Assembly: GCA_963932145.1 (NCBI GenBank)
Contig: OZ010595.1
Span: 88,807,581 to 88,871,580 of the forward strand
DNA length: 64,000 bases
From: Acanthosepion lycidas
Taxonomy: Eukaryota; Mollusca; Cephalopoda; Sepiida; Sepiidae
Reading direction: 5' to 3'
Part shown: piece by piece, positions 52,732 to 62,709 of the stretch
How positions within the stretch are numbered: position 1 is the first letter of the stretch
Layout: each line of letters starts with the position of its first letter
Position numbers and translations under genes: made by a program
Notes under the pieces: generated by a model
Told to the model about the DNA's origin: nothing
Database searches by the model: none
What the model saw: the letters and a program-made list of their open reading frames with translations, nothing else

Positions 52732-53872
52732 TTAAAGAAAGAAAAAAAGAAAAAGAAAGAAAAAAAGAAAAAGAAAAAAAGAAAGAAAAAGAAAAAAGAA
52801 AGAAAAAGAAAAAGAAAGAAAAAGAAAAAGAAAGAAAAAGAAAGAAAAAAAGAAAAAAGAAAAAGAAAGAAAAAAAGAAAAAGAAAAAAAGAAAAAGAAA
52901 GAAAAAAAGAAAAAAGAAAAAAGACAGAAAAAAAGAAAAAGACAGAAAAAAAGAAAAAGACAGAAAAAAAGAAAAAGACAGAAAAAAAGAAAAAGACAGA
53001 AAAAAAGAAAAAGACAGAAAAAAAGAAAAAGACAGAAAAAAAGAAAAAGACAGAAAAAAAGAAAAAGACAGAAAAAAAGAAAAAGACAGAAAAAAAGAAA
53101 AAGACAGAAAAAAAGAAAAAGACAGAAAAAAAGAAAAAGACAGAAAAAAAGAAAAAGACAGAAAAAAAGAAAAAGACAGAAAAAAAGAAAAAGACAGAAA
53201 AAAAGAAAAAGACAGAAAAAAAGAAAAAGACAGAAAAAAAGAAAAAGACAGAAAAAAAGAAAAAGACAGAAAAAAAGAAAAAGACAGAAAAAAAGAAAAA
53301 GACAGAAAAAAAGAAAAAGACAGAAAAAAAGAAAAAGACAGAAAAAAAGAAAAAGACAGAAAAAAAGAAAAAGACAGAAAAAAAGAAAAAGACAGAAAAA
53401 AAGAAAAAGAAAGAAAAAAAGAAAAAGAAAGAAAAAAAGAAAAAGAAAGAAAAAAAGAAAAAGAAAGAAAAAAAGAAAAAGAAAGAAAAAAAGAAAAAGA
53501 AAGAAAAAAAGAAAAAGAAAAAAAGAAAAAAAGAAAAAGAAAAAAAGAAAAAGAAAAAAAGAAAAAGAAAAAAAGAAAAAGAAAAAAAGAAAAAGAAAAA
53601 AAGAAAAAGAAAAAAGAAAAAGAAAAAAGAAAAAGAAAAAAGAAAAAGAAAAAAGAAAAAGAAAGAAAAAAAGAAAGAAAAAAGAAAAAGAAAGAAAAAA
53701 GAAAAAGAAAGAAAAAAAGAAAGAAAGAAAAAAGAAAGAAAGAAAAAAGAAAGAAAGAAAAAAGAAAGAAAGAAAAAAGAAAGAAAGAAAAAAGAAAGAA
53801 AGAAAAAAGAAAGAAAGAAAAAAAAAGAAAGAAAAAAAAAAGAAAGAAAAAAGAAAGAAAGAAAAAAAGAAT
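52732..53872. repeat. Polypurine satellite, 18-bp unit
   Basis: A pure A/G strand of about 1.1 kb broken only by C in the central part. The central region (about 52922-53405) is about 27 copies of GAAAAAGACAGAAAAAAA; the flanks are GAAAGAAAAA/GAAAAAAA variants with shorter periods. It creates Lys/Glu/Arg-rich and Phe/Ser-rich open frames on both strands that are artefacts. Confidence 0.92.
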
Positions 53873-53879
53873 CCATCCA

Positions 53880-54016
53880 TCCATCAGAATTTTTGTTTGA
53901 AATACACTACAGGAATTTTACTTACTGGAAATAGTAAATTTAATCCTTTAGATTTCAATTAAAGCTAAAATGAAAGCTTCAAGAAAGAGTTTTCATTTAA
54001 AGCTTAGGTATACCGA
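53880..54016. other. Unique AT-rich spacer
   Basis: Starts with CATC repeats at 53873-53884; otherwise nothing recognised. Confidence 0.35.
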
Positions 54017-54138
54017 ATAAGAACATTCACTTCTGAAAGTGGTACCAAACTGGTGAGTACGTCGGTGCCCTTTAGCTAAATGCTTAATTTTCATACTCAC
54101 CAGTTTGGTAATACTTCATTCTAAGCGTGTGTTCTTAT
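54017..54138. repeat. 122 bp inverted repeat (hairpin)
   Basis: Left arm ATAAGAACATTCACTTCTGA...ACCAAACTGGTGAGTA (54017-54059) and its imperfect reverse complement TACTCACCAGTTTGGTAATA...GTTCTTAT (54094-54138), loop about 34 bases. Non-coding; a small MITE or a structured RNA candidate. Confidence 0.7.
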
Positions 54139-55205
54139 CTCGCAAGCTAGTGATAAGTTCATTTCTCACAGGGTTCTTAAAAAGTGTAACTTCTTCCAAA
54201 TAAATTTCAATATAAATAATTATTCAATAAACCAAACAAAGTGATATCTGCTACACCAGAGTAGAATCTCCTGAGACGGAGGATTTTAAGGGGTCTTTTT
54301 TTGTTTGTTTGTTTTTTTGTTTTGGTGGGGGGGGATCTTTTTTTTTTCCTTTTATTTATTTTAATTTTAGACTTTTGGTTATTGAATTATAATACCCTGG
54401 CATTCTCTATTGAACTTTTTGCTTCGGTTTAATTAGTTATGAATTAAGACAAATTATTCAAGTTTAGAAATGCATCAACATTTTTATTGTTATTAAATTT
54501 ATAAAACTACTCGACAGATATAATCCATGTTAATGTGTATGTACAAATATGGAAAATAATTAAGATTTTCAGTAATACATGCATATTGTTTGGAATGTGG
54601 CTTTTCAGGCGGACAATCTTGGAAAGGCTGGGGTGACATTCGGACATATGGTGAAAAGGGTCCACTGGGCCAAAAGGTTAAGAAATACTGCTCTAATCAG
54701 AAAAAAAAAAAACAACTCTCGTACGTTTTGTATATTTCAGTATTATTATTATTATTATTACTACACACAATTATAGAAGAACTGATATACCTATCTATAT
54801 ACAAGACTAATACTGGAAAATGAGTTGCTCTTTTTTCTATTTTGTCATCGATGAATACACAATTATGCTTACTGTAAAAATAAGCTTTTAACAAAAATAT
54901 ATGAATAATAAATATGTAATTAGTAAGTGTATGAAGCTTGTTTTTTGTTCAAGATAAGAGACGTGAAAAAAAAACTAATGAAAATAATGAATCCTTTAGG
55001 AGAAGAGGGAAAAGCCAATTCAAACTGTATAAAAACATTTAGTGATATATACAAATATAGTCCTAGAAACCTACATAAATAATAATAGAATTTTAACAAT
55101 ATAAGAAACGGGGGGTACTTTTACCTTCGAACTACTGTGGCGTATCCGAATTCGTTCATTTGAAAAAATACAGTTATTCTTTTCACAATGATTCTTTCTT
55201 AACCC
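54139..55205. other. Anonymous DNA
   Basis: No gene. AATCTTGGAAAGGCTGGGGT and GGTCCACTGGGCCAAAAGGT (54610-54680) might be an old SINE but do not match A or B. An (ATT)n run lies at 54742-54760. Confidence 0.35.
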
Positions 55206-55206
55206 A

Positions 55207-55845
55207 TTAAGTAGAATCTTAATACCAGATTTTTAGTTTTTATAATACCGGATTTTACGGCGGGTATTAAGTGAGTAGAATGTATTCTCATACGAGTAAT
55301 ATTGCGAACTAATATTTAACTAGTTAAAAAAAAATAAATCAATGCGAATAATCCTTTCCTTAGCTGCATAGTTAAGGATTCAACCACAGTCGGAATCATC
55401 GACTCAATGCAAGCGATCCTTTCCTTAGCTGCATAGTATATGCTTCGCCAGGACTACATACTGTTTTAAATTCAGAGTTTTCCTTCTCATAGACCGGTTG
55501 ACACCCAAGGCTATAGAACCCACTCTGTTAAGGATTCAACCACAGTCGGAATCATCGACTCAATGCAAGCGATCCTTTCCTTAGCTGCATAGTATATGCT
55601 TCGCCAGGACTGCATACTGTTTTAAATTCAAAGTTTTCCTTCTCATAGACCGGTTAACACCCAAGGTTATAGAACCCAGGCCTATTTACTAATAGCTAGG
55701 GGTGGAGAAGAGATGGATTCATATCTTTCCCAAGGGTATTTGCCCGTAAGTGAATGTAATGAACTCGACTGGAATTCGAACTCGGCTCTCCTATTCCTCA
55801 TTTCGAGCCACAGTCCATTACTCTACCGTGCTTTACGAAAATTCC
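55207..55845 (-). mobile_element. SINE-B, longest copy, with internal 155 bp tandem duplication
   Basis: Read on the minus strand: an A-box-like GCACGGTAGAGTAATGGA, a B box GAGTTCGAATTCC, a body (CTTACGGGCAAATACCCTTG, AGATATGAATCCATCTCTTC), and then a segment that occurs twice in tandem (plus-strand 55375-55528 and 55530-55675; AGGATTCAACCACAGTCGGA). The 3' portion (about 55207-55335) includes CTTAATACCAG and GGCGGGTATTAAGTGAG. The good boxes mark a tRNA-derived SINE. Confidence 0.8.
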
Positions 55846-56555
55846 ACAGTTTTCCTGTTTTAATATTCCTATGAATCTTAATTTTTAAGTTAATGATTGA
55901 GTAAGCTCATGTGTTCTAAGTCAATAAAATAATCGTAGAAATTCACCTTTTAACACCGTTAAAATATCTGAGCTTAACAACTTTAACAGAATTTTGCAGT
56001 AACAATCCAATATAAATGCTGGTCATTATTTTAAGAAATGGGTACAGATGAAAAGATTTGAAATTGGCAACTTTTTCCATTTCACTGAAACAGACGTTAA
56101 ACGCGCCTATATTTCTTCCTTCTTTTCTTTCTTTCTCTCACTGAAAACAAGAATGTATTTTCCCCCTCTTTTCACGGGTTCAAAACGGATAGTCCATTGT
56201 TTATCAGTGACTGACAGGGCGTAACGATCGTGCAAACTAACAGAGGTAGAAACAAGCACAGTTATAATACGATATTAGTGATGAGCTCAAACCTGGTTGA
56301 ACCCTCCAAATATATCGCTCAATAAATACACCAAGTTGGAAAAAAAAAAGAAGAAAAAGCAAGAAGGAATTATAATTTCACTCATCTGAGTCGTTCTCCG
56401 TACAAGTTACAATCCCTTTCCCCACCGACGAAACGTTGCATGTCTATCTCTATTCACTCTATTTCCATGGTAAATATTCTAATGAGCTACATTCCTTAAT
56501 TCCCCAAAGCTAACCTTCACAGATAAGAGCCGTCACTCACGTACACTGGAACGAA
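55846..56555. other. Anonymous DNA
   Basis: No recognised element. 56150-56250 is somewhat GC-richer. Confidence 0.35.
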
Positions 56556-56559
56556 ACAT

Positions 56560-56740
56560 TCCTATTGAATTCCATTAGTAAGGAGGAAGTTCTACTCGGA
56601 CAGCTGCTTACAAAAAAAAATCGCTACTGTGTGGAACGGGCTTCCAAGAGGAAGCTTCCCCGACCACTGCAACCTTAACCTCTTCAAGTCTATGGATAAC
56701 CGTAATATTTTCACCACATGCTCATAAACTGCACTTCTTA
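56560..56740 (+). mobile_element. CR1/Jockey-like LINE, RT C-terminal remnant
   Basis: The plus frame encodes VWNGLPRGSFPDHCNLNLFK followed by a short divergent end and stop. This is the closest in the window to the conserved 'LWN-LP---FPD-yNL-lFK' motif. The 5' side contains ATTCCATTAGTAAGGAGGAA, shared with about 306-325 (reverse complement). Confidence 0.7.
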
Positions 56741-56779
56741 TTTCCTACTGAAACCACAAAAAGGTATTATGAAGGATTA

Positions 56780-57005
56780 TAAATTGAGACTTAATACCAG
56801 ATTTTAAGGCGGGTATTAAGTGGGTAGACTGTATTCTCATATGAATGTTGTTAACGAACTAATATTAAACTAATTTTAATTCAAAAAAAAAAAAAAAAAA
56901 AAACAAAGTCAAAAGGTGTCTACCGTATTCGGGTTCATCGAGTCAACGCGAATGATCCTTTCCTTAGCTGCACAGTATATGCTTCGCCAGCACTAGATAC
57001 AATTT
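56780..57005 (-). mobile_element. SINE-B 3' half
   Basis: CTTAATACCAGATTTTAAGG, GGGTATTAAGTGGGTAGACT and TTCCTTAGCTGCACAGTATA match 55207-55470 but the tRNA head is missing. A poly-A run of about 20 lies inside (56884-56903). Confidence 0.75.
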
Positions 57006-57312
57006 TAACCTCAAGGACACATGGCACAGTAGATTAAGGCTTTAGTTAGATCCAGTGACAGGACCCAAAGAGTGTGAGTTCAATACCCGGTTAAGGCAGT
57101 GCAGAACTTTCAGAGGGAAATTAACAGGAGATAACTGACATCCATTAAACATGGCATGTGGAACTAAAACAGTCTACCCTAGTGAGCGAAATAAAGGGTT
57201 CAGTTCGACATTCCAACCACCTGAAGAAGGCCGGAGCGTACAACGGCCGAAACGTTGTAATAAATATGGCGACATATGAGGACAATAGTCCGAATAATGT
57301 AAATGATGAGCA
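57005..57312 (+). mobile_element. SINE-A, near full length
   Basis: CCTCAAGGACACATGGCACA start; A box TGGCACAGTAGATTAAGGC; B box GAGTTCAATACCC; body GACATCCATTAAACATGGCA; hairpin CCTGAAGAAGGCCGGAGCG with GGCCGAAACGTTG; tail GAATAATGTAAATGATG. The hairpin pairs GGCCG with CGGCC exactly. One of the least diverged copies. Confidence 0.85.
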
Positions 57313-57319
57313 GTGGAAA

Positions 57320-58170
57320 TGTTTAAAATATTTCTCCGTGTACATACAGACACCAGGATATGTTTTAAGCCAACTGAACTCATTACTCCTAATCAGGCCT
57401 TTGCTCGAGTTATCAACTTCCGTCTTGTCGAATGCAGACAACACAATACAATACAACAAGTTTTACAGAGCAGAAACGATTTTATTTATTTATTTATTTT
57501 GCATTCTATCCAGACTGTTTATATTTTTAGTCATTCTTATTTTTTGTTACTGCACTTGAATTAAATAATGTTAATTACACAACAACTAAACTTTTTATTT
57601 CTTTGAAAAGAAAATATGTAAAAAAGACGTGCCATAGCTTTTGCCCAGCCTTTTAAAGGAATCGACAAAAGCAACAGCACTAGACAGAGCATAGTGACAC
57701 CTAGACAAGACAAACATCTGCAGTATATATTAGGTTGGAAAGAGTCTGTAACGAAAGAGCTCTATGGTAGAAAGATTACTCTCTTTACGTTTCCAGCATT
57801 AAGAGCATTATCATATCCATTATTCTCTACATGCAAAAGCACATGCGATACCATGCCTTCGTCAGCTGCCAATCAGGGAGGTAACATAGTTTCGGTGGCT
57901 AAGGCAGTACTGCCACCCCTGACGCCCCCAGCAGCTTTTGCCACTGGACGAAGTATTGTTTTTGTATACGTGCTAGACACTTGCGATTTCCTTTTACAAC
58001 TGTAACTGATATTTTCAATACTGTGTTAGAATACAGAAGTGTTCGTTTCTTTTCCATTTTCGAATGTCCAAGACTTTTCTGCCATCCTAATATAATCTCC
58101 TAAACATCTGAGAATGGAATATTGTAAAAAAATTTATATTCAAATATTACAGCTGATATCAGCTAATATT
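57320..58170. other. Anonymous; slightly coding-like minus-strand patch
   Basis: 57640-58010 is less AT-rich. On the minus strand it reads phrases such as KAAGGVRGGSTALATETMLP and 'ADEGMVSHVLLHVENNGYD' in one frame with a single stop between them. It has no family that I recognise and could be an old processed pseudogene or chance. The plus frame (57694-58005) is equally unassigned. Confidence 0.3.
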
Positions 58171-58174
58171 TGTT

Positions 58175-58474
58175 ATGTGTAAGTATTATTTTCTAATATC
58201 CTTGCCGGGTAAAAAAAAAAAAAGCCGGAACTTAAGTGACGTTCTCAACAACACGTATGTTCCCGCCACTGTGGAGCACTTTATTAAAAGCCCAAATTGT
58301 ACCGTCAACTTCAGCACGGACACTTTTACAATCTTGAGTGCTTCTCGCTCGCTATTACAGTTGAAGATATTGGAAACAATTTACGTCCGGTCCAGACAGC
58401 CCTGCCTCTCTAAACAGAGGGAGTGTCTGTTAGGACTTGACGTAATTTCAATTTCGATTGTATTTCGACTTTAA
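58175..58474 (+). pseudogene. Retroelement ORF C-terminus, GIY-YIG-like (Penelope type?)
   Basis: A 99-codon frame contains SRNLSDVLNNTYVPATVEHF, CTVNFSTDTFTILSASRSL and 'LQLKILETIYVRSRQPCLSK'. The order 'eH---C------F-il-----s---L-ilEal-I---kP-Ln' is that of GIY-YIG-type C-terminal domains of Penelope-like and some other retroelements. It lacks the catalytic N-terminal part, so it is a 3' remnant. Confidence 0.5.
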
Positions 58475-58539
58475 TATTGCATATTATTTGCTGTTTTATA
58501 TTTTGTATAGCGATATATAATCCCACAATTCCAGCTCTC

Positions 58540-58820
58540 TTGAGTGAGGGCTACTCAAACAGTTTCGTTTGTCGCACTTACGCCTGTGGAACGCCCTCCC
58601 GTTTACTTGCTTTCCTGATAGCTTCAATCTTCAAAAATGTAAATGCAATGTCAATCGCCATCTATCTTTTTGAATCCCGTTCATCTTTTATCCTTTCTTC
58701 AATCCTCCCTAAACCCAGTCTTTTCTCTCAATTTCACTCTCTGTAACGCCCTGCGCACTAGTTACCCTCCTTCCTTGCTTAGGGTGAAATGATTAAAAAA
58801 AAAAAAAAAAAAAAAAAAAA
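58540..58820 (+). mobile_element. CR1/Jockey-like LINE 3' end with poly-A
   Basis: RT C-terminal pieces (CGTPSRLLAFLIASIFKNVN, 'AMSIAIYLFESRSSF') then GCTTAGGGTGAAATGATTAA and a run of about 25 A. It matches 16553-16850 and 23640-23885 including the 3' terminus. Confidence 0.7.
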
Positions 58821-58824
58821 TGGC

Positions 58825-59405
58825 ACAGCCGAAGACGTAAAATGAGTTACCAAAATCAACCAAGCAAAAAATTTAGAAATTTGGGAAGTGATATGACGAA
58901 TGATGGACACGGAAATTCAAAGTCGCTTTGGGATAGCGAAAGATGCCTTCTAAAAGTTAAGCAAAGTATTAAAAAACAAGAAATTTCGTTAGAAACAAAG
59001 AAAAGTGTACTGAACTCTTATGTAATATTGGCACTTCTATATAGCAGTAAAATCCCCTGGAAATCTCACAGATGAAAAGGTGGTTCTGCAGAAGGATGCT
59101 GAGAATACTATGGATGGAACGTGTAGGCAAAAATGGTAAAAAAACACTCATATTTAAATTAAGAAAGAGGGCACATAATGAGGAAAGAGGCCTTAGAAAA
59201 TTTGACACTCACAGGACATATTGATTGCGGAGCGGAGGAGAAAAGCAGCGCATAATTTACCTAACGATCTTTGGTAAAAGGTTAGCTGAACAGATAGCAA
59301 AAAAGATAAAGTTTACTAAGAGCCACAAAGGATAGGAAATCGTGGAGGGCCATTATCGCCTATATCCTGAAGGGACACTACATAAGAAGAATGAATGAAT
59401 AAATG
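58825..59405 (+). mobile_element. L2-like LINE, RT C-terminal end and 3' tail
   Basis: The plus strand encodes KQSIKKQEISLETKKSVLNS and 'YVILALLYSS', then LRKRAHNEE-type and 'LENLTLTGHIDCGAEEKSSA', and finally LLRATKDRKSWRAIIAYILK with stops between. The 3' end is GAAGAATGAATGAATAAATG, typical of L2-type TGAA tails. It starts right after the poly-A of the preceding LINE. Confidence 0.75.
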
Positions 59406-59907
59406 TTTTATGCTGTGATGTTTGATACTGCATTTAAATATTAAGTCTTCATGTCTGGTGGGTCATGAAAAATGACTAATAAAGATATTGATTATCTATC
59501 AAAGATTTTAATAAATGAAGTCATATGTGAAGGCCATTTATATACAAAGATTATTTGCCAAAGGATTTATTTCAGATTTAAAGGCAGATGCAAAAATATC
59601 ATTAAATGTCAAAGCTTCATTATTATTTTCATAAAACGGTTTAACTGTATATTTAAATTTAATACCAGGATTTGATCTCCAGATTTCTTTTACACTATTT
59701 GATAGTTTTGTGGGATTAAAAAATAAAATAAAAACACATTGGTACGAAAGGAATGTCGTGTTCGATTTAAAGAATTTATCCGCGTAATAATGTGAGAAAA
59801 GAAAAATTAACTGATAAAAAAGTCATTCAATTTGTTCGTCAACACCTGTAAGTAGAGGTCGGAGAGAAATAACCGGAAGCATGTCTAAAATGCATTTGTA
59901 AACATGG

Positions 59908-59944
<37 letters not shown>

Positions 59945-60300
59945 ACTAGACTATCTAGCTATCTACCTAGATAACTAGACGCTATCTACCTATGTATGGA
60001 GAAACAAACAAGAAGATAATGCAGACCCCCATCCTTAAATGGGAAATACTAAAAAAAATGCCCCAGATATAAAGCAGGCCATAAATTTTGTGAATTATGT
60101 GCAGAGGAGAAATTAGCCATAGCTTTATTTGATCAACCTAGCCAATTATTAAACTCTAAAACTGAAATCCTTAACGTATGTAGACACAAAAAAATCTTCG
60201 TTACTTATTTAGACGGTTTCCACCTTAGATTTTTTTTGTGCTCCCCCCCCTCCCCATTTTTGTTGAATGAATAAATTTTAAAAACTTAGTTTGTGGTTCT
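59406..60300. other. Anonymous DNA with (TA)n(GA)n
   Basis: A microsatellite at 59909-59944. No gene recognised. Confidence 0.4.
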
Positions 60301-60309
60301 TCAGTCACG

Positions 60310-60460
60310 TGGTATGGTTTTAATTATCGCCTATAAATATGTGTTTCTCTTTACCTCCTTAGCCATTCTTTCCCTGATGATCCGTTTAGGTGAAACCTAG
60401 GTAGGTTTGTCTGGCTCACTAGGTGTATCTATATATATATATATATATATATATATGATT
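60310..60460 (+). mobile_element. Repeat end with hammerhead-like motif (copy 3) and (TA)n
   Basis: CACGTGGTATGGTTTTAATT, TAGCCATTCTTTCCCTGATG, ATCCGTTTAGGTGAAACCTA and GGTAGGTTTGTCTGGCTCAC, the same end as at 27.8 and 36.7 kb, followed by a TA array (60427-60457). Confidence 0.5.
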
Positions 60461-60548
60461 TAAAAAAATTATTAAATCTAGAAGACAAAAAACAAAAAAA
60501 AAGAAAAGGGGCGAACGAACGAGAAAGATAAAGGGGGCGAACGAAAAG

Positions 60549-60989
60549 GTTTTTGATTTAGTTTGGTTTACGGCATCTCAACCTCACTGCCGACAGAATT
60601 TTTATTGCCGTAATATGTTTTTCTTCAAAAATCTATTTCTGGTAATATTTTTCCCTGAAGAAATCTATAGCTGGAAATATTTTTTCAAAGAATGTATAGC
60701 TGTTTGTATTGCTAGTACATTTTTTTTAAATTATTGCTGGTAATATTTTTTTTATTACAAAGTATTTCTGGTATTAAAACATATTTTTACACAAGTTTGG
60801 GTGTCAACTATTTGCCCATAGCCGGGACCCTAACGGGTGCTACCACCCCGGGTCAGGGTAGACCTGGGAACGCCAGCAATTAAGTGGTTCCACGCTCCTC
60901 TAAACCTCTTGATCAGAGGCCTTGCTGTTAGACGTCGTTTATCATCTTACCCAGGACGCGGATGTAGCTTATTGTCATACACAGGGCGG
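60549..60989 (+). mobile_element. Family R copy 11
   Basis: 5' motif TTTTTGATTTAGTTTGGTTT and ACGGCATCTCAACCTCACTG; four or five core units; TTTGCCCATAGCCGGGACCC; GACCTGGGAACGCCAGCAAT; CTCTTGATCAGAGGCCTTGC; two end units. Flanks share GAGAAAGATAAAGGGGGCGA / GAGAAAGAAAAGGGCGACGA-type sequence (about 60521-60548 and 60990-61018), a likely long imperfect target duplication. Confidence 0.8.
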
Positions 60990-61019
60990 GAGAAAGAAAA
61001 GGGCGACGAATGAGAAAAA

Positions 61020-61765
61020 GAAAAGAAGAATGAAGGAGAACGAAATGCAATTTTTCTTTTTTTGAAGCAAAGTAAATATACTTTAAAAATATCTGATGTA
61101 TTTTTTAAACATAATGACATGAATTAAATTGTCAGTAACTCTTGCTTTAATTCCTGACCATTGACAATCCTATCCTTTACATTCTTCTCAACACGGTGTA
61201 TAGATTCAGCAAGTGTTGAAATTTAAATCGCAAGTGAAACTTTTCCTGTATTTGTTTTATAAATCCTGTCTAAATTTATTTTTATGTCACTCTTCTTCAG
61301 GACGGAGGCGGACATGAAGTCCACAGAATCATTTTTCGGTAAAACTTGGACGTTCGCGTCCGCAAAATCAAAAAAACAAAATGTCAAACAGACGTTTTTT
61401 CCCTTGACAATAAATAAAAGGTTTATTGTCTTGTCAATTCTCAAAAACAACAAAAAAAAGTTCTATGAATTCACTGTCATCATAAGTTTAAGTTTTGTTA
61501 AAATTATAATCGTTTTTTTTTGTTTTGTTTTTTTTGTTTTTTAGTGGCGTCAAGGTACAAGCCGTCGTTTTAACACTCAGTTACTTTGTTTTTTTATTTT
61601 TTTGTTTATAGGAAGATCCAAATTTGGTTCTTTTTTTCTTTATTATCTGTGAATTGCCATGTATTTTTGGCAAAGATAACGGAGTGGTTTCATATTGCCT
61701 GCTGAAACTAAGTTGTCCACTAAACACACAGAGCCGAGTATACTCTGGTATTTAAAATCATAGCT
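61020..61765. other. Anonymous AT-rich DNA
   Basis: No recognised gene. GGACGGAGGCGGACATGAAG and GGACGTTCGCGTCCGCAAAA (61300-61370) are GC-richer but unassigned. Confidence 0.35.
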
Positions 61766-61769
61766 ATGT

Positions 61770-61865
61770 TGAGAGATGGATTCATTCCTTTTTCAAGAGA
61801 ATTTGTGCGAACTCTATTCGCATCTCCCGCTCGCTGTGCCAATAACCACTACGCTACACGCACAT
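61770..61865 (-). mobile_element. SINE-B or related tRNA-derived SINE fragment
   Basis: GAGAGATGGATTCATTCCTT and TTTCAAGAGAATTTGTGCGA (body) then GCCAATAACCACTACGCTAC; on the minus strand GTAGCGTAGTGGTTATTGGC is a strong A-box-like tRNA segment. Confidence 0.6.
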
Positions 61866-61888
61866 ATTTCAAAAGTGCTATTAAATAG

Positions 61889-62275
61889 CTAAATAAAAGA
61901 TTCATTTCGTTTAAAAAAAATCCTAAAATAAATCCAAGCAGTAATAGAAGTAAAAAAAAATTGAACTATTAAAAAAGTGAATATTACCATTAAGTCTTTA
62001 TCAGGTTCCATATTTAACATGTTAACACAAGATGCCCAGAGATTTTCACGACAAATAATACATTTGATACAGTTATACTCCGCTGTAAATTGGATCTCTT
62101 TCTTATTCACTCTATATGTCGGCCGGCTGTGAGCGCTAAGAAAAAGCAACAACCAAAATAAAATAAAATTTTTAAAAAAGTCGTTTTCTGTGTATGGGCT
62201 CCGCGCATCACATTCAGTCCACAAAAAATTCCCCGCAAAATCTAGAACACTAGACCAGAAGTCAATTACGAACAT
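61889..62275 (-). CDS. Candidate small hypothetical ORF or first exon, 128 codons
   Basis: From an ATG at 62275 (minus) the frame reads MFVIDFWSSVLDFAGNFLW, then a hydrophobic segment NFILFWLLLFLSA, then a Cys-containing part (YNCIKCIICRENLWASCVNM) and a second hydrophobic stretch near the end. Composition and two membrane-like segments are more protein-like than elsewhere in the window. The GC-richer block lies just upstream on this strand. GGTAATATTC at the DLM codons and TTTATTTTAGGA further on could be splice sites of a very short intron. I recognise no family; it may be chance. Confidence 0.25.
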   Translation of the reverse strand: MFVIDFWSSVLDFAGNFLWTECDARSPYTENDFFKNFILFWLLLFLSAHSRPTYRVNKKEIQFTAEYNCIKCIICRENLWASCVNMLNMEPDKDLMVIFTFLIVQFFFTSITAWIYFRIFFKRNESFI

Positions 62276-62299
62276 CGCCGCCAAAGTAAAAAAAATTGA

Positions 62300-62705
62300 G
62301 CTCAGGAGCCGCCAGATTTTCTTTTAAGATAGCTGCTTGTAAAGGATGGAAACAGAATAAGACAGACACACGCCCAATAAAAACTGTCGGCACTTCACAG
62401 GTTCTCGACGTCCACACCGAGATCTCGGTTAACCGACTCGGCACACATATGTACCAGAGACTTACACTCCTCCAAACACCCGCGCCATACACACAGAGAC
62501 AATCTGCTCGCATCCTCTGTATCGGAAAATTTAGATTCGCAGCGAATATCAAACTTCATTAATCCAGTCCAGGTTTTTCTCGATATCACTACCATGACCT
62601 CGGTCAACCGACCCAACAAACGCATCAACTCCAGACCTTACCAACTTTACTTCATTCGTCTCACAGAGACATCCCGCTCACATCTGCTGTATCGGCAAAA
62701 TAGAA
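62300..62705. promoter_or_regulatory. GC-richer block with ~125 bp direct duplication
   Basis: Local GC is clearly above the window average, with CpGs. Two related segments, about 62405-62530 and 62580-62705, share GAGATCTCGGTTAACCGACT / GACCTCGGTCAACCGACCCA and CTCGCATCCTCTGTATCGG / CTCACATCTGCTGTATCGG. It might be a promoter or first-exon region for a minus-strand transcript, or a non-mobile duplicated segment. No core promoter element was identified. Confidence 0.3.
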
Positions 62706-62709
62706 GAAT

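Noticed and set aside
52646-53900. Open frames of about 380-412 codons on both strands, Lys/Glu-rich or Phe/Ser-rich
   Set aside because: They are translations of the polypurine satellite in several frames at once, with no start context or domain.
57729-57746. TTAGGTTGGAAAGAGTC resembling the mariner MITE terminus
   Set aside because: Only the first nine bases match and no inverted partner is found nearby.
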